Shown piece by piece: positions 1-9,150 of a DNA stretch of 19,979 nucleotides. The notes below the pieces were generated by a model that worked only from the letters and a program-made list of their open reading frames with translations, was not told the DNA's origin and searched no databases. Source of the stretch: an uncultured Bacteroides sp. (GTDB taxonomy: Bacteria; Bacteroidota; Bacteroidia; Bacteroidales; Bacteroidaceae); contig USSR01000037.1 of the NCBI GenBank assembly GCA_900557355.1, forward strand, positions 1-19,979. The letters are read 5' to 3'. The stretch's first letter is position 1. Each line of letters begins with the position of its first letter. The translations under genes and the position numbers were made by a program.

Positions 1-148
1 TGGAGAGGTCGCCAAACTATTCTGCATACATACCCTCCCAGCTAACATCCTAATCAGTCCCAGAGGTAAAATAGAAGGGAAAAACCTTGATGAAAAGGCT
101 ATTGAGGATAAGCTGAAAGAAATAGCCCGGAAAGAAAAAGAAAAGTAA
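1..148 (+). CDS. Thioredoxin-fold protein, C-terminal fragment
   Basis: The frame beginning at base 2 is open from the left edge to a TAA at 146-148 and encodes 48 residues. The visible part contains LPANILISPRGKI, which matches the cis-proline strand and following beta-hairpin of TlpA/AhpC-TSA-type thioredoxin-like proteins (usual form: PANFLIDPxGKI), and ends in a lysine- and glutamate-rich helix. The CXXC active site, if there is one, lies outside the window. Family members in Bacteroidota are usually exported thiol-disulfide oxidoreductases or peroxiredoxin-like proteins, but the export signal cannot be seen here. It precedes the YifB gene by 35 bases on the same strand. The family assignment rests on this short tail only. 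Confidence 0.7.
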   Translation, partial: GEVAKLFCIHTLPANILISPRGKIEGKNLDEKAIEDKLKEIARKEKEK

Positions 149-153
149 CCATC

Positions 154-174
154 AATCACTAACCACTAATCACT
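154..174 (+). repeat. Three tandem AATCACT-type heptamers
   Basis: Three 7-base units in tandem (AATCACT, AACCACT, AATCACT) fill most of the gap between the upstream stop codon and the GTG start at 184. Two further AATCACT units occur at 18180-18193, again next to a stop/start junction. The role is unknown; it may be a short tandem repeat or a neutral spacer. Confidence 0.7.
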
Positions 175-183
175 AATAAGCAC

Positions 184-1722
184 GTGTTAATCAAAGTCTT
201 TGGAGCGGCTGTACAAGGTATTGACGCAACCCTCATCACCATTGAAGTAAACAGTTCACGAGGTTGCATGTTTTATCTTGTCGGGCTACCGGACTCTGCT
301 GTAAAAGAAAGCCACCAACGCATTATATCTGCACTACAGGTAAACGGATACCGGATACCTACCAGTAACATTGTGATTAATATGGCTCCTGCAGACATCC
401 GTAAGGAGGGATCTGCATACGACCTTCCACTTGCCATAGGCATGCTTGCCGCCGGAGAAGTAATTCAGTCCGATAAATTAAACCGTTATCTGATGATGGG
501 TGAACTGAGCCTGGACGGTAGTTTGCAACCTATTAAAGGCGCTCTGCCTATTGCCATCAAAGCACGGGAATTAGGATTCGAAGGCATCATCGTCCCTCGG
601 CAGAATGCTCGCGAAGCGGCAGTAGTCAATCAAATTCAGGTATATGGAGTGGAGAACATCAGAGAAGTCATAGAGTTCTTCAATGGCAAGCAGGAACTAC
701 CCCCCACTATTGTCAATACCCGTGAGGAATTCTATGCGCAACAAAGTGACTTCGATCTCGACTTCTCGGATGTAAAAGGGCAGGAAAATGTAAAACGTGC
801 ATTGGAAGTAGCCGCAGCTGGTGGACACAATATTATTCTTATCGGTGCGCCAGGCAGCGGAAAATCCATGCTTGCCAAACGCCTGCCTTCGATTTTGCCT
901 CCTCTCTCACTGGGAGAAAGCCTTGAAACAACCAAAATACACTCAGTGGCAGGGAGATTGCAGGCAAATAAAGGGCTTATCTCCAAACGCCCGTTTCGTG
1001 ATCCTCACCATACTATTTCTACAGTAGCGATGACAGGAGGCGGCAGTTATCCACAACCCGGTGAAATAAGTCTGGCACATAATGGCATTTTGTTTCTGGA
1101 TGAACTTCCGGAATTCAATCGCAGTGTGCTGGAAGTTCTCCGCCAACCACTGGAGGACCGTAAAATTACTATCTCCCGTGTAAAAAGCAATGTGGAATAC
1201 CCTGCCAGCTTTATGCTGGTTGCCTCCATGAATCCATGTCCCTGCGGCTACTACAACCATCCCACTAAAGCTTGTGTATGTAGCCCGGGACAAGTACAGA
1301 AATACCTGAACCGCATTTCCGGTCCTTTACTCGACCGTATAGACTTGCAAATCGAAGTTGTCCCCGTACCTTTTGAAAAAATGTCCGATGCACACCCCGG
1401 AGAGGCAAGTAGCATCATACGAGAGCGCGTAATACATGCCCGTCAAATTCAGGAAAACAGATATGCCGAGGTTGCTGGTGTCTACTGCAATGCGCAAATG
1501 AACAGCAAACTGCTGTCGTTATATGCCCGTCCGGACGACAAAGGACTCATGTTATTAAAAAATGCCATGAACCGTCTAAATCTTTCTGCCCGCGCTTACG
1601 ACCGCATATTAAAAGTAGCACGTACCATCGCCGATCTTGAGAATAGTGACCTAATACAGACTTCGCATTTAGCAGAAGCCATCGGCTACAGAAACCTGGA
1701 TAGAGAAGACTGGGCGGGATAA
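184..1722 (+). CDS. comM: YifB/ComM family Mg-chelatase-like AAA+ ATPase
   Basis: This 512-residue protein is full length for the family. It has an N-terminal ChlI-like domain (about 20-140), a Mg-chelatase-type AAA+ core with Walker A GAPGSGKS (221-228) and Walker B ILFLDE (302-307), a cysteine-rich CPCGYY segment, the LLDRID sensor region, and a C-terminal Mg-chelatase_C domain to about 505. In Gram-negative bacteria ComM is a hexameric helicase that promotes branch migration during natural transformation and homologous recombination; despite the name it has no role in chlorophyll synthesis. The GTG start is chosen because the resulting N-terminus (MLIKVFGAAVQGIDA) is the family's conserved beginning. 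It is a housekeeping gene marking the left border of the glycan cluster, not part of it. Confidence 0.95.
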   Translation: MLIKVFGAAVQGIDATLITIEVNSSRGCMFYLVGLPDSAVKESHQRIISALQVNGYRIPTSNIVINMAPADIRKEGSAYDLPLAIGMLAAGEVIQSDKLNRYLMMGELSLDGSLQPIKGALPIAIKARELGFEGIIVPRQNAREAAVVNQIQVYGVENIREVIEFFNGKQELPPTIVNTREEFYAQQSDFDLDFSDVKGQENVKRALEVAAAGGHNIILIGAPGSGKSMLAKRLPSILPPLSLGESLETTKIHSVAGRLQANKGLISKRPFRDPHHTISTVAMTGGGSYPQPGEISLAHNGILFLDELPEFNRSVLEVLRQPLEDRKITISRVKSNVEYPASFMLVASMNPCPCGYYNHPTKACVCSPGQVQKYLNRISGPLLDRIDLQIEVVPVPFEKMSDAHPGEASSIIRERVIHARQIQENRYAEVAGVYCNAQMNSKLLSLYARPDDKGLMLLKNAMNRLNLSARAYDRILKVARTIADLENSDLIQTSHLAEAIGYRNLDREDWAG

Positions 1723-1798
1723 ATACACAAAAAGAGCATACTTCACTATTTTCCCCCTATTTTGCATCATTTTCCCCACGATTCTAATTACATTGGCA

Positions 1799-1806
1799 TA
1801 GATTTG
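1799..1806 (+). promoter_or_regulatory. Possible promoter -7 element (TAGATTTG)
   Basis: TAGATTTG matches the Bacteroides -7 consensus TAnnTTTG. No good TTTG -33 element lies 19-21 bases upstream. If active, it would start a transcript just ahead of the small ORF at 1830 and leave a long leader for the SusC-like gene. Confidence 0.3.
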
Positions 1807-1829
1807 CAGTAACAAAAATCTAAGATACT

Positions 1830-2006
1830 ATGGAGACAAAGACATTTTTCCGTTTTTTCTCGAAACTGCCACTTTACATTGAGGGCAGCGTGGAAGTTCC
1901 GCACTCATTCTTTACATTACATCTATTTAAAGATAGTAATATAAAGCAAATACCCTTTTGTCATATTACGCACCAACTATTTATTTATCAATATATTAAT
2001 CATTAA
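1830..2006 (+). CDS. Possible 58-residue small protein, unrecognised
   Basis: ATG at 1830 opens a 58-codon frame ending in TAA at 2004-2006; it starts METKTFFRFFSKLPLY. The first half looks like an ordinary amphipathic start, while the second half (many Asn, Gln, His and Ile) reads like translated AT-rich spacer. A TAnnTTTG motif lies 24 bases upstream. No domain or signal peptide is recognisable. It could be a real small protein, the remnant of a decayed gene whose true frame was lost, or chance. The stretch could instead be a leader or small RNA for the SusC operon. Confidence 0.2.
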   Translation: METKTFFRFFSKLPLYIEGSVEVPHSFFTLHLFKDSNIKQIPFCHITHQLFIYQYINH

Positions 2007-2045
2007 ACGTAACATTAGTGAAATATATTCGTAATAGATATAGTC

Positions 2046-2053
2046 TACTTTTG
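2046..2053 (+). promoter_or_regulatory. Promoter -7 element for the SusC operon (TACTTTTG)
   Basis: TACTTTTG fits the Bacteroides -7 consensus TAnnTTTG and sits 67 bases before the SusC-like ATG. Transcription would start near 2060, giving a leader of about 60 bases. The -33 position lacks a clear TTTG, as is common where an activator is needed. Confidence 0.5.
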
Positions 2054-2120
2054 CATCTAAAATAATATTTATAGGTATACAAAATAAAAGAACAGAATTT
2101 CTAACTAAAAACTTTATTTT

Positions 2121-5117
2121 ATGCTGAATGTACAATTAAAAAGAAAAAGGACATTTGCACAAAGCATGCTCTTTGTAGTGTTCTTGCTAAGCAGTACCTT
2201 AGCATTCGCCCAAAACAAGGTGACCGGTACTGTAACAGACAAAACCGGTGAGCCGTTAATCGGTGTCAATGTGTTAGAGGCCGGCACCACCAACGGATGT
2301 ATTACCGATGTCGACGGAAAGTACTCCCTGAACGTAGAACAAGGGAAAACACTTGTCTTCTCTTTTATAGGTTATAGTAGACAAGAAGTAAAGGTGACTC
2401 AAAACATCATCGACGTGACAATGAGTGAAGATACAGAGTTACTGGACGAAGTAGTGGTCATCGGTTATGGTTCTATGAGCCGTAAGGATGTAACATCTTC
2501 TATTACTACAGTTAAGGCTGACAAGTTGAATGTCGGTGTATTCTCGGATGCAGCAAGCATGTTGCAAGGTAAGGTAGCAGGTCTTACTATTACATCTTCC
2601 GCCGACCCTAACGGTTCACCCAGTATTACTCTTCGTGGTGCTTCTTCTCTTCGTGAAGGTGCTGCCATGAGTCCTTACTATGTCATCGACGGTATTCCCG
2701 GAGTGGATATTTCCATGGTTGCTCCTGATGACATAGAAAGTATCGATGTTCTTCGTGACGCTACTGCTACTGCAATCTATGGTTCTAAAGCAGCAAATGG
2801 AGTTATCATCATCAACACTAAGAAAGGTAAGAACGGCATGGAACGTACCAACGTAAGCTATAGCGGATACGTTGCTTTCGACAACATCTTGAAGAAGATG
2901 GATATGGCTACCGCAGACGACCTGCGAGCATACGCAAAAGAGAACGGACTAACACTTGCCAACGACCAAGGCGCAAATACAAACTGGCAGGATGAGGTTC
3001 TTCGCACTGCTATCAGTACAAACCACAATATCTCTATCAATGGTGGAGCACAAAAGACTACCTACATGGCAAGTCTTAACTATATGGATCGCCAAGGTGT
3101 AGTGAAAGGCTCTAAAATGAACAGACTGAATGTGCGTTCCTTAGTTACCACTAAGGTATTAAAAGACCATCTGGACCTTTCGGTAGGTGTAAATGCAAGA
3201 TATGGCAAGGCTGTAGGTGTTCCTATGAATAACGAAGGTGCGTCCGTCCTTGATGCGATGAACTACTTCTCACCGACTCTTCCTGTTAAGAACGAAGACG
3301 GTTCATGGACAAAAGGTTCAGGTTCAAAGAACTACAACCCATTGTCTCTAATCAATGAAGATACGTCTGAGACTATCTTCAAGAATACTCAGGTGATTGG
3401 TAAGGCAACTCTGAAGATTATTGAAGGTCTCAACTGGAATGCCAACTACTCATTTACAAACAACCAGCGCACATTTAGTTCATACGATACACACAACACT
3501 CAACTAGAGGGTGTAAGTGCATACAATGGCCGTGCAACCCGTTCTACATATTTCGGTCACGAACATTCATTTGAGACTTATGGTAACTACGATACTACTA
3601 TCGCAAATGTACACAAGCTCTCTCTTATGGCTGGTTACTCTTGGGAAGAGAAGATGAGTAACGACGGCTTTGGCTTGACAGTTCACGACTTCTATGATGA
3701 TGTCTTGAAATGGAATCAACTTACTTATGCAAGTACTATTGATGGTATACCTGCTGTAGAGAGCGGAACAAAAGAGACTATACGTAATATATCATTCTAT
3801 GGTCGTGCAAGCTACTCTTACAATAGCAAATATATGATTCAAGCAACGATGCGCCGTGACGGTTCTTCTGTATTCGGCAAAGACCACCAGTGGGGCACAT
3901 TCCCTTCCGTATCTGTAGCATGGAACATCACAGAAGAAGGATTCATGAAGAATCAGAACCTCTTCAGCAACTTGAAGCTGCGTATAGGTTACGGTGTCAG
4001 CGGTAATGCCCTTGGCTTCGGTGCCTATACAGCAGTTGCCACTTACGGTGCATCCGGCTTCTTCAACTACAATGGCAAGGACTGGCGTACACTGGCTGCG
4101 ACAAAGAACGCCAACCCCGATTTGAAATGGGAAAGCACAGGTATGCTCAATGTCGGTATTGACTATGCTTTGTTCAATGGTCGCATCAACGGTACTATTG
4201 AGGTCTACAACAAAAAGACCAAAGACTTAATCTGGGATTATCCGGTTTCTACAAACATCTATCCTTTTGGAACAATTGCAGCCAATGTAGGTAAGATAAC
4301 CAACAAAGGTATCGAGTTCTCTATCAATGCTACTCCGGTACAGACTGAAGACTTCACTTGGAATACAACGTTGAACCTTTCTCACAACAAGAATACAGTA
4401 GACAAATTGTCAAACGACAAATATCAGGTAGGTACATTTACACAAGGCGACCCCATGGTAGCAGGTGTATCATCCAATGGTTACACTCAACGTATTATAG
4501 AGGGTGAAGCTCTGGGTACATTCTATACTTATGAATTTGCAGGCTATAAAGATGGTAAGGCTACTTACTATGTAAGAGATGAAAAGACAGGTGAACGTAC
4601 TGGCGAGACTACAAGCGAACCTGCATTCAAAGACCGTACTATCACAGGTTGCGCACAGCCTAAACTAAATCTTGGTTGGAACAACTCATTCAACTACAAG
4701 AACTGGAACGCTACCATATTCATTACAGGTGTATTCGGTAACAAGATCTACAATGGTGCACGTGCCAACTATACAAGTCCTGAAATGTTTGCAAACGGAA
4801 AGAATGTACTTAAAGAATTTATAACAGACCGTCCTGCAACAGATACCGGAGGAAATGTTCCTTCTGACCGTTTCATCGAGAATGGATCATACCTTCGTTT
4901 ATCTAACTTGACATTAGGTTATACTTTTAAGAATCTTGACGGTTGGTTACAGAATGTTCAACTCTATGTTACTTGCAACAATCTGTTCACTATCACAGGA
5001 TATAAGGGACTTGACCCTGAAGTAAACATGGGTGGTCTTGCTCCGGGTGTTGACTATCGTTGGAGTACATACCCTCACTCTCGTACAACAATGGTCGGTT
5101 TAAAGGTTAACTTCTAA
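2121..5117 (+). CDS. SusC/RagA-like TonB-dependent outer-membrane glycan transporter
   Basis: This 998-residue protein is of usual SusC length. It has a signal peptide with a predicted cut after Ala30 (AFA before Gln), a carboxypeptidase-regulatory-like (DUF4480-type) beta-sandwich at about 33-105, a TonB-box-like DEVVVIGYG (109-117), a plug domain (about 118-235, with LRGASSL and the SusC-typical YYVIDGIPG), and a C-terminal 22-strand barrel ending in VGLKVNF with a terminal Phe. There is no STN domain, so signalling to an anti-sigma factor is unlikely. It should form the import channel under the SusD lid, powered by TonB-ExbBD. The SusD-like gene follows 21 bases later. The substrate cannot be read from the sequence; neighbouring GH92 enzymes suggest a mannose-containing glycan. 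Confidence 0.95.
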   Translation: MLNVQLKRKRTFAQSMLFVVFLLSSTLAFAQNKVTGTVTDKTGEPLIGVNVLEAGTTNGCITDVDGKYSLNVEQGKTLVFSFIGYSRQEVKVTQNIIDVTMSEDTELLDEVVVIGYGSMSRKDVTSSITTVKADKLNVGVFSDAASMLQGKVAGLTITSSADPNGSPSITLRGASSLREGAAMSPYYVIDGIPGVDISMVAPDDIESIDVLRDATATAIYGSKAANGVIIINTKKGKNGMERTNVSYSGYVAFDNILKKMDMATADDLRAYAKENGLTLANDQGANTNWQDEVLRTAISTNHNISINGGAQKTTYMASLNYMDRQGVVKGSKMNRLNVRSLVTTKVLKDHLDLSVGVNARYGKAVGVPMNNEGASVLDAMNYFSPTLPVKNEDGSWTKGSGSKNYNPLSLINEDTSETIFKNTQVIGKATLKIIEGLNWNANYSFTNNQRTFSSYDTHNTQLEGVSAYNGRATRSTYFGHEHSFETYGNYDTTIANVHKLSLMAGYSWEEKMSNDGFGLTVHDFYDDVLKWNQLTYASTIDGIPAVESGTKETIRNISFYGRASYSYNSKYMIQATMRRDGSSVFGKDHQWGTFPSVSVAWNITEEGFMKNQNLFSNLKLRIGYGVSGNALGFGAYTAVATYGASGFFNYNGKDWRTLAATKNANPDLKWESTGMLNVGIDYALFNGRINGTIEVYNKKTKDLIWDYPVSTNIYPFGTIAANVGKITNKGIEFSINATPVQTEDFTWNTTLNLSHNKNTVDKLSNDKYQVGTFTQGDPMVAGVSSNGYTQRIIEGEALGTFYTYEFAGYKDGKATYYVRDEKTGERTGETTSEPAFKDRTITGCAQPKLNLGWNNSFNYKNWNATIFITGVFGNKIYNGARANYTSPEMFANGKNVLKEFITDRPATDTGGNVPSDRFIENGSYLRLSNLTLGYTFKNLDGWLQNVQLYVTCNNLFTITGYKGLDPEVNMGGLAPGVDYRWSTYPHSRTTMVGLKVNF

Positions 5118-5138
5118 TTATAAATAGAGATGATATTT

Positions 5139-6755
5139 ATGAAAACTAATATAAGATTATTATTTACGGCTTGTGCAGCTGCTTTAGTAACCGGCTGTAC
5201 TAATTTAGATGTTGATGTAGAATCTCAATATACAGAATATCCTACCAATGAGATTGCTGTTGAAGCAAAGATGGCTGATGTGTACTATCAGATGCGGGAT
5301 GTATTCGGACGTAGATACATGGAAGCACAAGCTTTGTCAAGTGATGAATATACAGCTGTATCATACGGTGGTGGATGGTATGACAGTGGTGCATACGCAC
5401 ATCCAAGTCTTCACAACTATACATACGAAGATGCAACCATCGACTGGATGGGACAACTTACATCAGGTATAACAAAAGCAAACAAGATTATTATTGAATT
5501 GGGAGGCAATGAAGCTGGTGCAGCTGTCGCTCCTGCCCGTGCAATGCGCGCTTTCTTTCATTTCATATTGATGGACTGCTGGGGTGATGCTCCAATCCTT
5601 GACCATGCAATGGCTGAAGATGAGACTATAGACCGTTCACCTCGTGCTGATGTAGCAAGGTTCATAGAGAGCGAACTTAAAGAGATTATCCCTCAACTTA
5701 CCGATGAAGTAAATGCAAATACATACGGCAAACCGACAAAATGGATGGCAGAGGCTCTTTTGGCAAAGATATACATCAACTGGCCTGTATACACAGCAGC
5801 TTCTGTTGATCTATATGATGCAGCTACTGCAAAAAATGAAAAGCTGAATGATTGCATTGCACTTTGTGATGATATAATCAAATCTGGCAAGTTCAATCTT
5901 GGTTCTATGTCGTATAGCAAGAAGTTCGGTCCGGACAATGGTTCACATGTTGAAGACTTCATATACGTTATGCCATACGATACATATACAGCACAAGGTA
6001 TGCAGTATGGCCGTTCTCGTTGCTGGAAAGATATCAAATCATGTGCAAAAAGCTACTTCGGTATGAAACTGAGTCAGTCCGGCGGTGGTTACATTACTAT
6101 GACTCCTGAGTTCGCAAGTTTGTTCAATCTTGAAGGTGATCAACGTAACAATTGCGTAATAGGTGGCACTGTTCATGTATATGATCCTAAGACTTATCTT
6201 CCAACAGATGAAATTGCCGTAGATAAAAACGGTAATCCTATTGTACTTACTAAAGAGATTACCCTTGTAAAAGAAGGAGATATTGAGCTTGGTGTAGGTG
6301 ATAATATCAACGGTTATAGCCAAGGCTATCGTTCTGTGAAGTTCTTCGTTATAGACGATGATTTCAAGAATGGCAGAAATCAGTCAAACGACCTTCCTAT
6401 ATTCCGTTATGCAGACATCTTGCTAACTAAGGCTGAAGCTATAGTACGTGGAGGTTCCGCAACCAACGGTGATACAGCGATGAGCCTCTTCAATGAGATT
6501 CGTAGCTACGTTACTGCTCCTACAATTGACCATACTCCATCGCTTCAGGAACTTCTTGATGAGCGTGGACGTGAGTTCCTTGATGAGAACTGGCGTAGGA
6601 ACGACATGATACGTTTCGGTACATTCGAAAGCGAGTTCTTCCCACATTATAAAGGATTCCCAACTGCCAACTTCGATAAGACACGCCGTATATTCCCACT
6701 TCATAAGGATATAATGAATACGAATCCCAACTGGAAACAAAATCCAGGCTATTAA
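5139..6755 (+). CDS. SusD/RagB-like surface glycan-binding lipoprotein
   Basis: This is a 538-residue lipoprotein. The signal peptide MKTNIRLLFTACAAALVTGC gives a lipobox VTGC with the acylated Cys at 20. The mature part shows the SusD pattern: a helical tetratricopeptide-like N-terminal half (ITKANKIIIEL; AMRAFFHFILMDCWGDAPI), LLAKIYINW, and a C-terminal segment with RYADILLTKAEAIVRGG, FNEIRSY and ERGREFLDENWRRNDMIRFGTF. The ATG at 5139 is preferred over the in-frame ATG at 5130 because it gives a clean lipoprotein signal with AGAGAT about 8 bases upstream. It would cap the SusC-like channel and bind glycan at the surface. By-eye counts on three 60-base lines give 21-30 G+C, lower than in the downstream GH92 gene. 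Confidence 0.94.
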   Translation: MKTNIRLLFTACAAALVTGCTNLDVDVESQYTEYPTNEIAVEAKMADVYYQMRDVFGRRYMEAQALSSDEYTAVSYGGGWYDSGAYAHPSLHNYTYEDATIDWMGQLTSGITKANKIIIELGGNEAGAAVAPARAMRAFFHFILMDCWGDAPILDHAMAEDETIDRSPRADVARFIESELKEIIPQLTDEVNANTYGKPTKWMAEALLAKIYINWPVYTAASVDLYDAATAKNEKLNDCIALCDDIIKSGKFNLGSMSYSKKFGPDNGSHVEDFIYVMPYDTYTAQGMQYGRSRCWKDIKSCAKSYFGMKLSQSGGGYITMTPEFASLFNLEGDQRNNCVIGGTVHVYDPKTYLPTDEIAVDKNGNPIVLTKEITLVKEGDIELGVGDNINGYSQGYRSVKFFVIDDDFKNGRNQSNDLPIFRYADILLTKAEAIVRGGSATNGDTAMSLFNEIRSYVTAPTIDHTPSLQELLDERGREFLDENWRRNDMIRFGTFESEFFPHYKGFPTANFDKTRRIFPLHKDIMNTNPNWKQNPGY

Positions 6756-6795
6756 ATCCATCAAGGTAAAATAAACTATTGTTTTCTTTTAACTC

Positions 6796-6852
6796 AAAGC
6801 CCCGCATTGCAGCCGATACACCCAAATCAGTCGGTTGCAGTGCCCGGCTTTT
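6796..6852 (+). terminator. Strong hairpin between the SusD-like and GH92 genes
   Basis: The arms GCATTGCAGCCGA (6804-6816) and TCGGTTGCAGTGC (6831-6843) pair over 13 bases with two G-U wobbles around a 14-base loop. After a CC/CC internal mismatch the stem extends by AAAGCC (6796-6801) with GGCTTT (6846-6851), and a run of four T closes it. The hairpin ends about 21 bases before the GH92 ATG. It may be a leaky terminator or an mRNA stabiliser that lets SusC/SusD exceed the enzymes in abundance. Confidence 0.6.
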
Positions 6853-6873
6853 CCATTAAAAAGACTTCCGCCA

Positions 6874-9150
6874 ATGAAAAGCAAACTAATCACACTATCT
6901 GTCCTACTATTGTTCTCCGCAAATACCTTTGCACAGGACACCAGACTCACAGATTACGTAGACCCACGCATTGGTTCCGAAGGACTGGGACGAGTCTTTA
7001 TCGGTCCTTCCTGCCCCTACGGAATGGTGAAACCCTCCCCGGACTGTACCCCACGCCCGAACAGCGGCTGGCTACCCATGCCCGAACAGGTAGACGGTTT
7101 CTCACAGGTACACGTCAGCGGAACAGGTGGCGGGCTGAAATATGGCAATATCCTTGTAATGCCTTTCGGCGACGGAATGGACCGAACAAAGCATATCGAT
7201 CACCGCAAGTACGAAACTATTAAATTAGGATATTATACCACCCAATTCCAAGCTTCCGGTATACAGACAGAAATAACTACCGCATCTAAAGCCTCATTCT
7301 ATCGTTTCACCTATCCCAAAGACTCTCTGAAGTCACTGGCCATCGATGCCGGATTCTTCTTAGGTGAAAGTCCCGTACCCGATGCACGCGAGGCACAACA
7401 ATTTGTAGGCTCCGAAATACAAATCATCTCCGACCGCGAAGTCATCGGCTATACCCGTATCCGTGGCGGATGGAACAATGGTCGTGCCTACACTGTCTAC
7501 TTTTATGCAGAAACGGATAAACCTTTCGTAAATACAGCTACTTGGAAAGGTGATAAGATAACAAATGAAAAGTTCCAATACGACTCACATCAGAAGACTG
7601 GAGCATTACTACGCTTCAATTCATCTGAAGAAGTAGTGCAGTTGAAAGTAGGTATATCCTTCCTCAGCTCACTAAAAGCCCGCCAGAATGCTCATTCCGA
7701 TATTCCTCATTGGTCATTCGAGACCGCACATCAGCAACTTCTGACCCAATGGGAAGACCTGCTTCAAAGAATCGAGATATCTCCCCGTACCCCCGAAGCA
7801 CAAAAACGTATGTTCTATACCGGCCTCTATCACACCATGATTATGCCTGTAGACCGTAACGGAGAGAATCCTCTCTGGGCAGATAATGAACCTTATTATG
7901 ATGACTTCTATGCCATCTGGGACACTTATCGCACTTCTTCACCACTTATTACCTTGATAGATCCGAAACGTGAAACAGACATCGTCCGCTCACTCATCAA
8001 CATCTACAAACGAGACGGTTACATGCCTGATGCCCGGAGTGGCAACTGCAACGGACGCACACAAGGCGGTTCCAATGCTGAGATCGTAATAGCCGACGCC
8101 TTCGTAAAAGGCCTGGAAGGAATAGATTATGAACTCGGCTTGCAAGCCATGCTGAAAGACGCAACCATCTGTCCCGGCGACCGCCATGAAGCGGAAGGAC
8201 GCGGTGGCCTGACCCATTACCTGCAACTGGGCTACATCCCCTACGGCATTCCTCGTGCCGGAAACCGCACCGTGGAATACTCCTATTGCGATTATGCCAT
8301 TGCCTCGGTTGCCAAAGGGCTGGGAAAAGAAGATCTTTATCAGCACTATCTGAAGCAATCCGGTAACTGGAAGAACCTCTGGCGTGACGATTATGAACAT
8401 GCCGGTGCCAAAGGTTTTATCCTGCCCCGCGATGAAAAAGGCAACTGGCTCGATGAAATCATTTTCGGAAAGTCCAATATACAAAAACCGACCTTTACCT
8501 ATACCCCCGTCACTTTCGAAGGTCCCTGGTACACACCTTGGTGGGACATGTTCTTCTACGAGGCTTCCTCATGGGAATATTCCTTAAGCATTCCGCACGA
8601 TGTTCCCGGGCTGATAGAGAAATGCGGTGGTGCAGAAAAGTTTGAAGCACGCTTGGACATTTTCTTCGACCGGGGATTCTTCAATGTAAACAATGAACCT
8701 TCTTTCCTCTCCCCTTGTCTTTACCATTGGCTGGGAAAGCCCTACCGCAGCAGTGACCGTATCCACGAAATCATTGCCAAGAACTATAATGACGGACCTA
8801 TAGGACTACCGGGTAACGATGACTCCGGTGCCATGTCCTCATGGCTTGCCTTCCACATGATGGGACTATACCCCAATGCCGGACAGGACTATTACCTGAT
8901 CAATACTCCTTTGCTGGAAGAAACAATCTTCCGGTTAGATAACGGAAAGACTTTCAAGATTTCCACTCAGGGGCTTTCGGATAAGAACAGATATATACAA
9001 TCCGTTACATTGAATGGAGAAACTTACCCCTACTCAGCCATACGGCATAAAGACATCATTACAGGTGGTGAACTGATCCTGAAGATGGGAAAGAAACCGA
9101 GTGAATGGGGCAAACAATTATTGTTGAACGAAGAGAACGAGAAGTTATGA
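6874..9150 (+). CDS. GH92 family alpha-mannosidase, secreted
   Basis: This 758-residue enzyme is of normal GH92 length. It has a signal peptide with a likely cut after Ala20 (NTFA before Gln), an N-terminal beta-sandwich starting DYVDPRIGSEGLGRVF, and an (alpha/alpha)6 catalytic domain. Glu563 in FYEASSWEYS aligns with the general acid of characterised GH92 enzymes, and GNDDSGAMSSW (647-657) holds the Asp residues of the base and calcium site. GH92 enzymes are calcium-dependent, inverting exo-alpha-mannosidases acting on N-glycans or fungal mannan. The ATG at 6874 is chosen because it begins the signal peptide; an upstream in-frame ATG at 6835 lies inside the hairpin and adds a non-hydrophobic tail. 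Location is probably periplasmic. The stop codon overlaps the next start (ATGA). It is a distant paralogue of the GH92 at 14729. Confidence 0.93.
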   Translation: MKSKLITLSVLLLFSANTFAQDTRLTDYVDPRIGSEGLGRVFIGPSCPYGMVKPSPDCTPRPNSGWLPMPEQVDGFSQVHVSGTGGGLKYGNILVMPFGDGMDRTKHIDHRKYETIKLGYYTTQFQASGIQTEITTASKASFYRFTYPKDSLKSLAIDAGFFLGESPVPDAREAQQFVGSEIQIISDREVIGYTRIRGGWNNGRAYTVYFYAETDKPFVNTATWKGDKITNEKFQYDSHQKTGALLRFNSSEEVVQLKVGISFLSSLKARQNAHSDIPHWSFETAHQQLLTQWEDLLQRIEISPRTPEAQKRMFYTGLYHTMIMPVDRNGENPLWADNEPYYDDFYAIWDTYRTSSPLITLIDPKRETDIVRSLINIYKRDGYMPDARSGNCNGRTQGGSNAEIVIADAFVKGLEGIDYELGLQAMLKDATICPGDRHEAEGRGGLTHYLQLGYIPYGIPRAGNRTVEYSYCDYAIASVAKGLGKEDLYQHYLKQSGNWKNLWRDDYEHAGAKGFILPRDEKGNWLDEIIFGKSNIQKPTFTYTPVTFEGPWYTPWWDMFFYEASSWEYSLSIPHDVPGLIEKCGGAEKFEARLDIFFDRGFFNVNNEPSFLSPCLYHWLGKPYRSSDRIHEIIAKNYNDGPIGLPGNDDSGAMSSWLAFHMMGLYPNAGQDYYLINTPLLEETIFRLDNGKTFKISTQGLSDKNRYIQSVTLNGETYPYSAIRHKDIITGGELILKMGKKPSEWGKQLLLNEENEKL

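Larger units (their letters stand above)
1723..2120 (+). other. 398-base control region before the SusC-like gene
   Basis: This AT-rich stretch separates the YifB gene from the glycan cluster. It holds a direct repeat of ATTTTCCCC (about 1748 and 1768), a TAnnTTTG motif at 1799-1806, a doubtful 58-codon ORF at 1830-2006, a short dyad GGAAgTTCC near 1893, and a second TAnnTTTG motif at 2046-2053 that best suits transcription of the SusC-like gene. No clear rho-independent terminator for the YifB gene is visible. No ECF sigma, anti-sigma or hybrid two-component gene lies here, although such regulators often flank SusC genes. Confidence 0.6.

Noticed and set aside
6807..7223. A 138-codon plus-strand frame over the start of the GH92 gene
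   Set aside because: It overlaps the hairpin and the GH92 signal peptide in another frame and encodes a low-complexity Arg/Thr/Pro-rich sequence without motifs.
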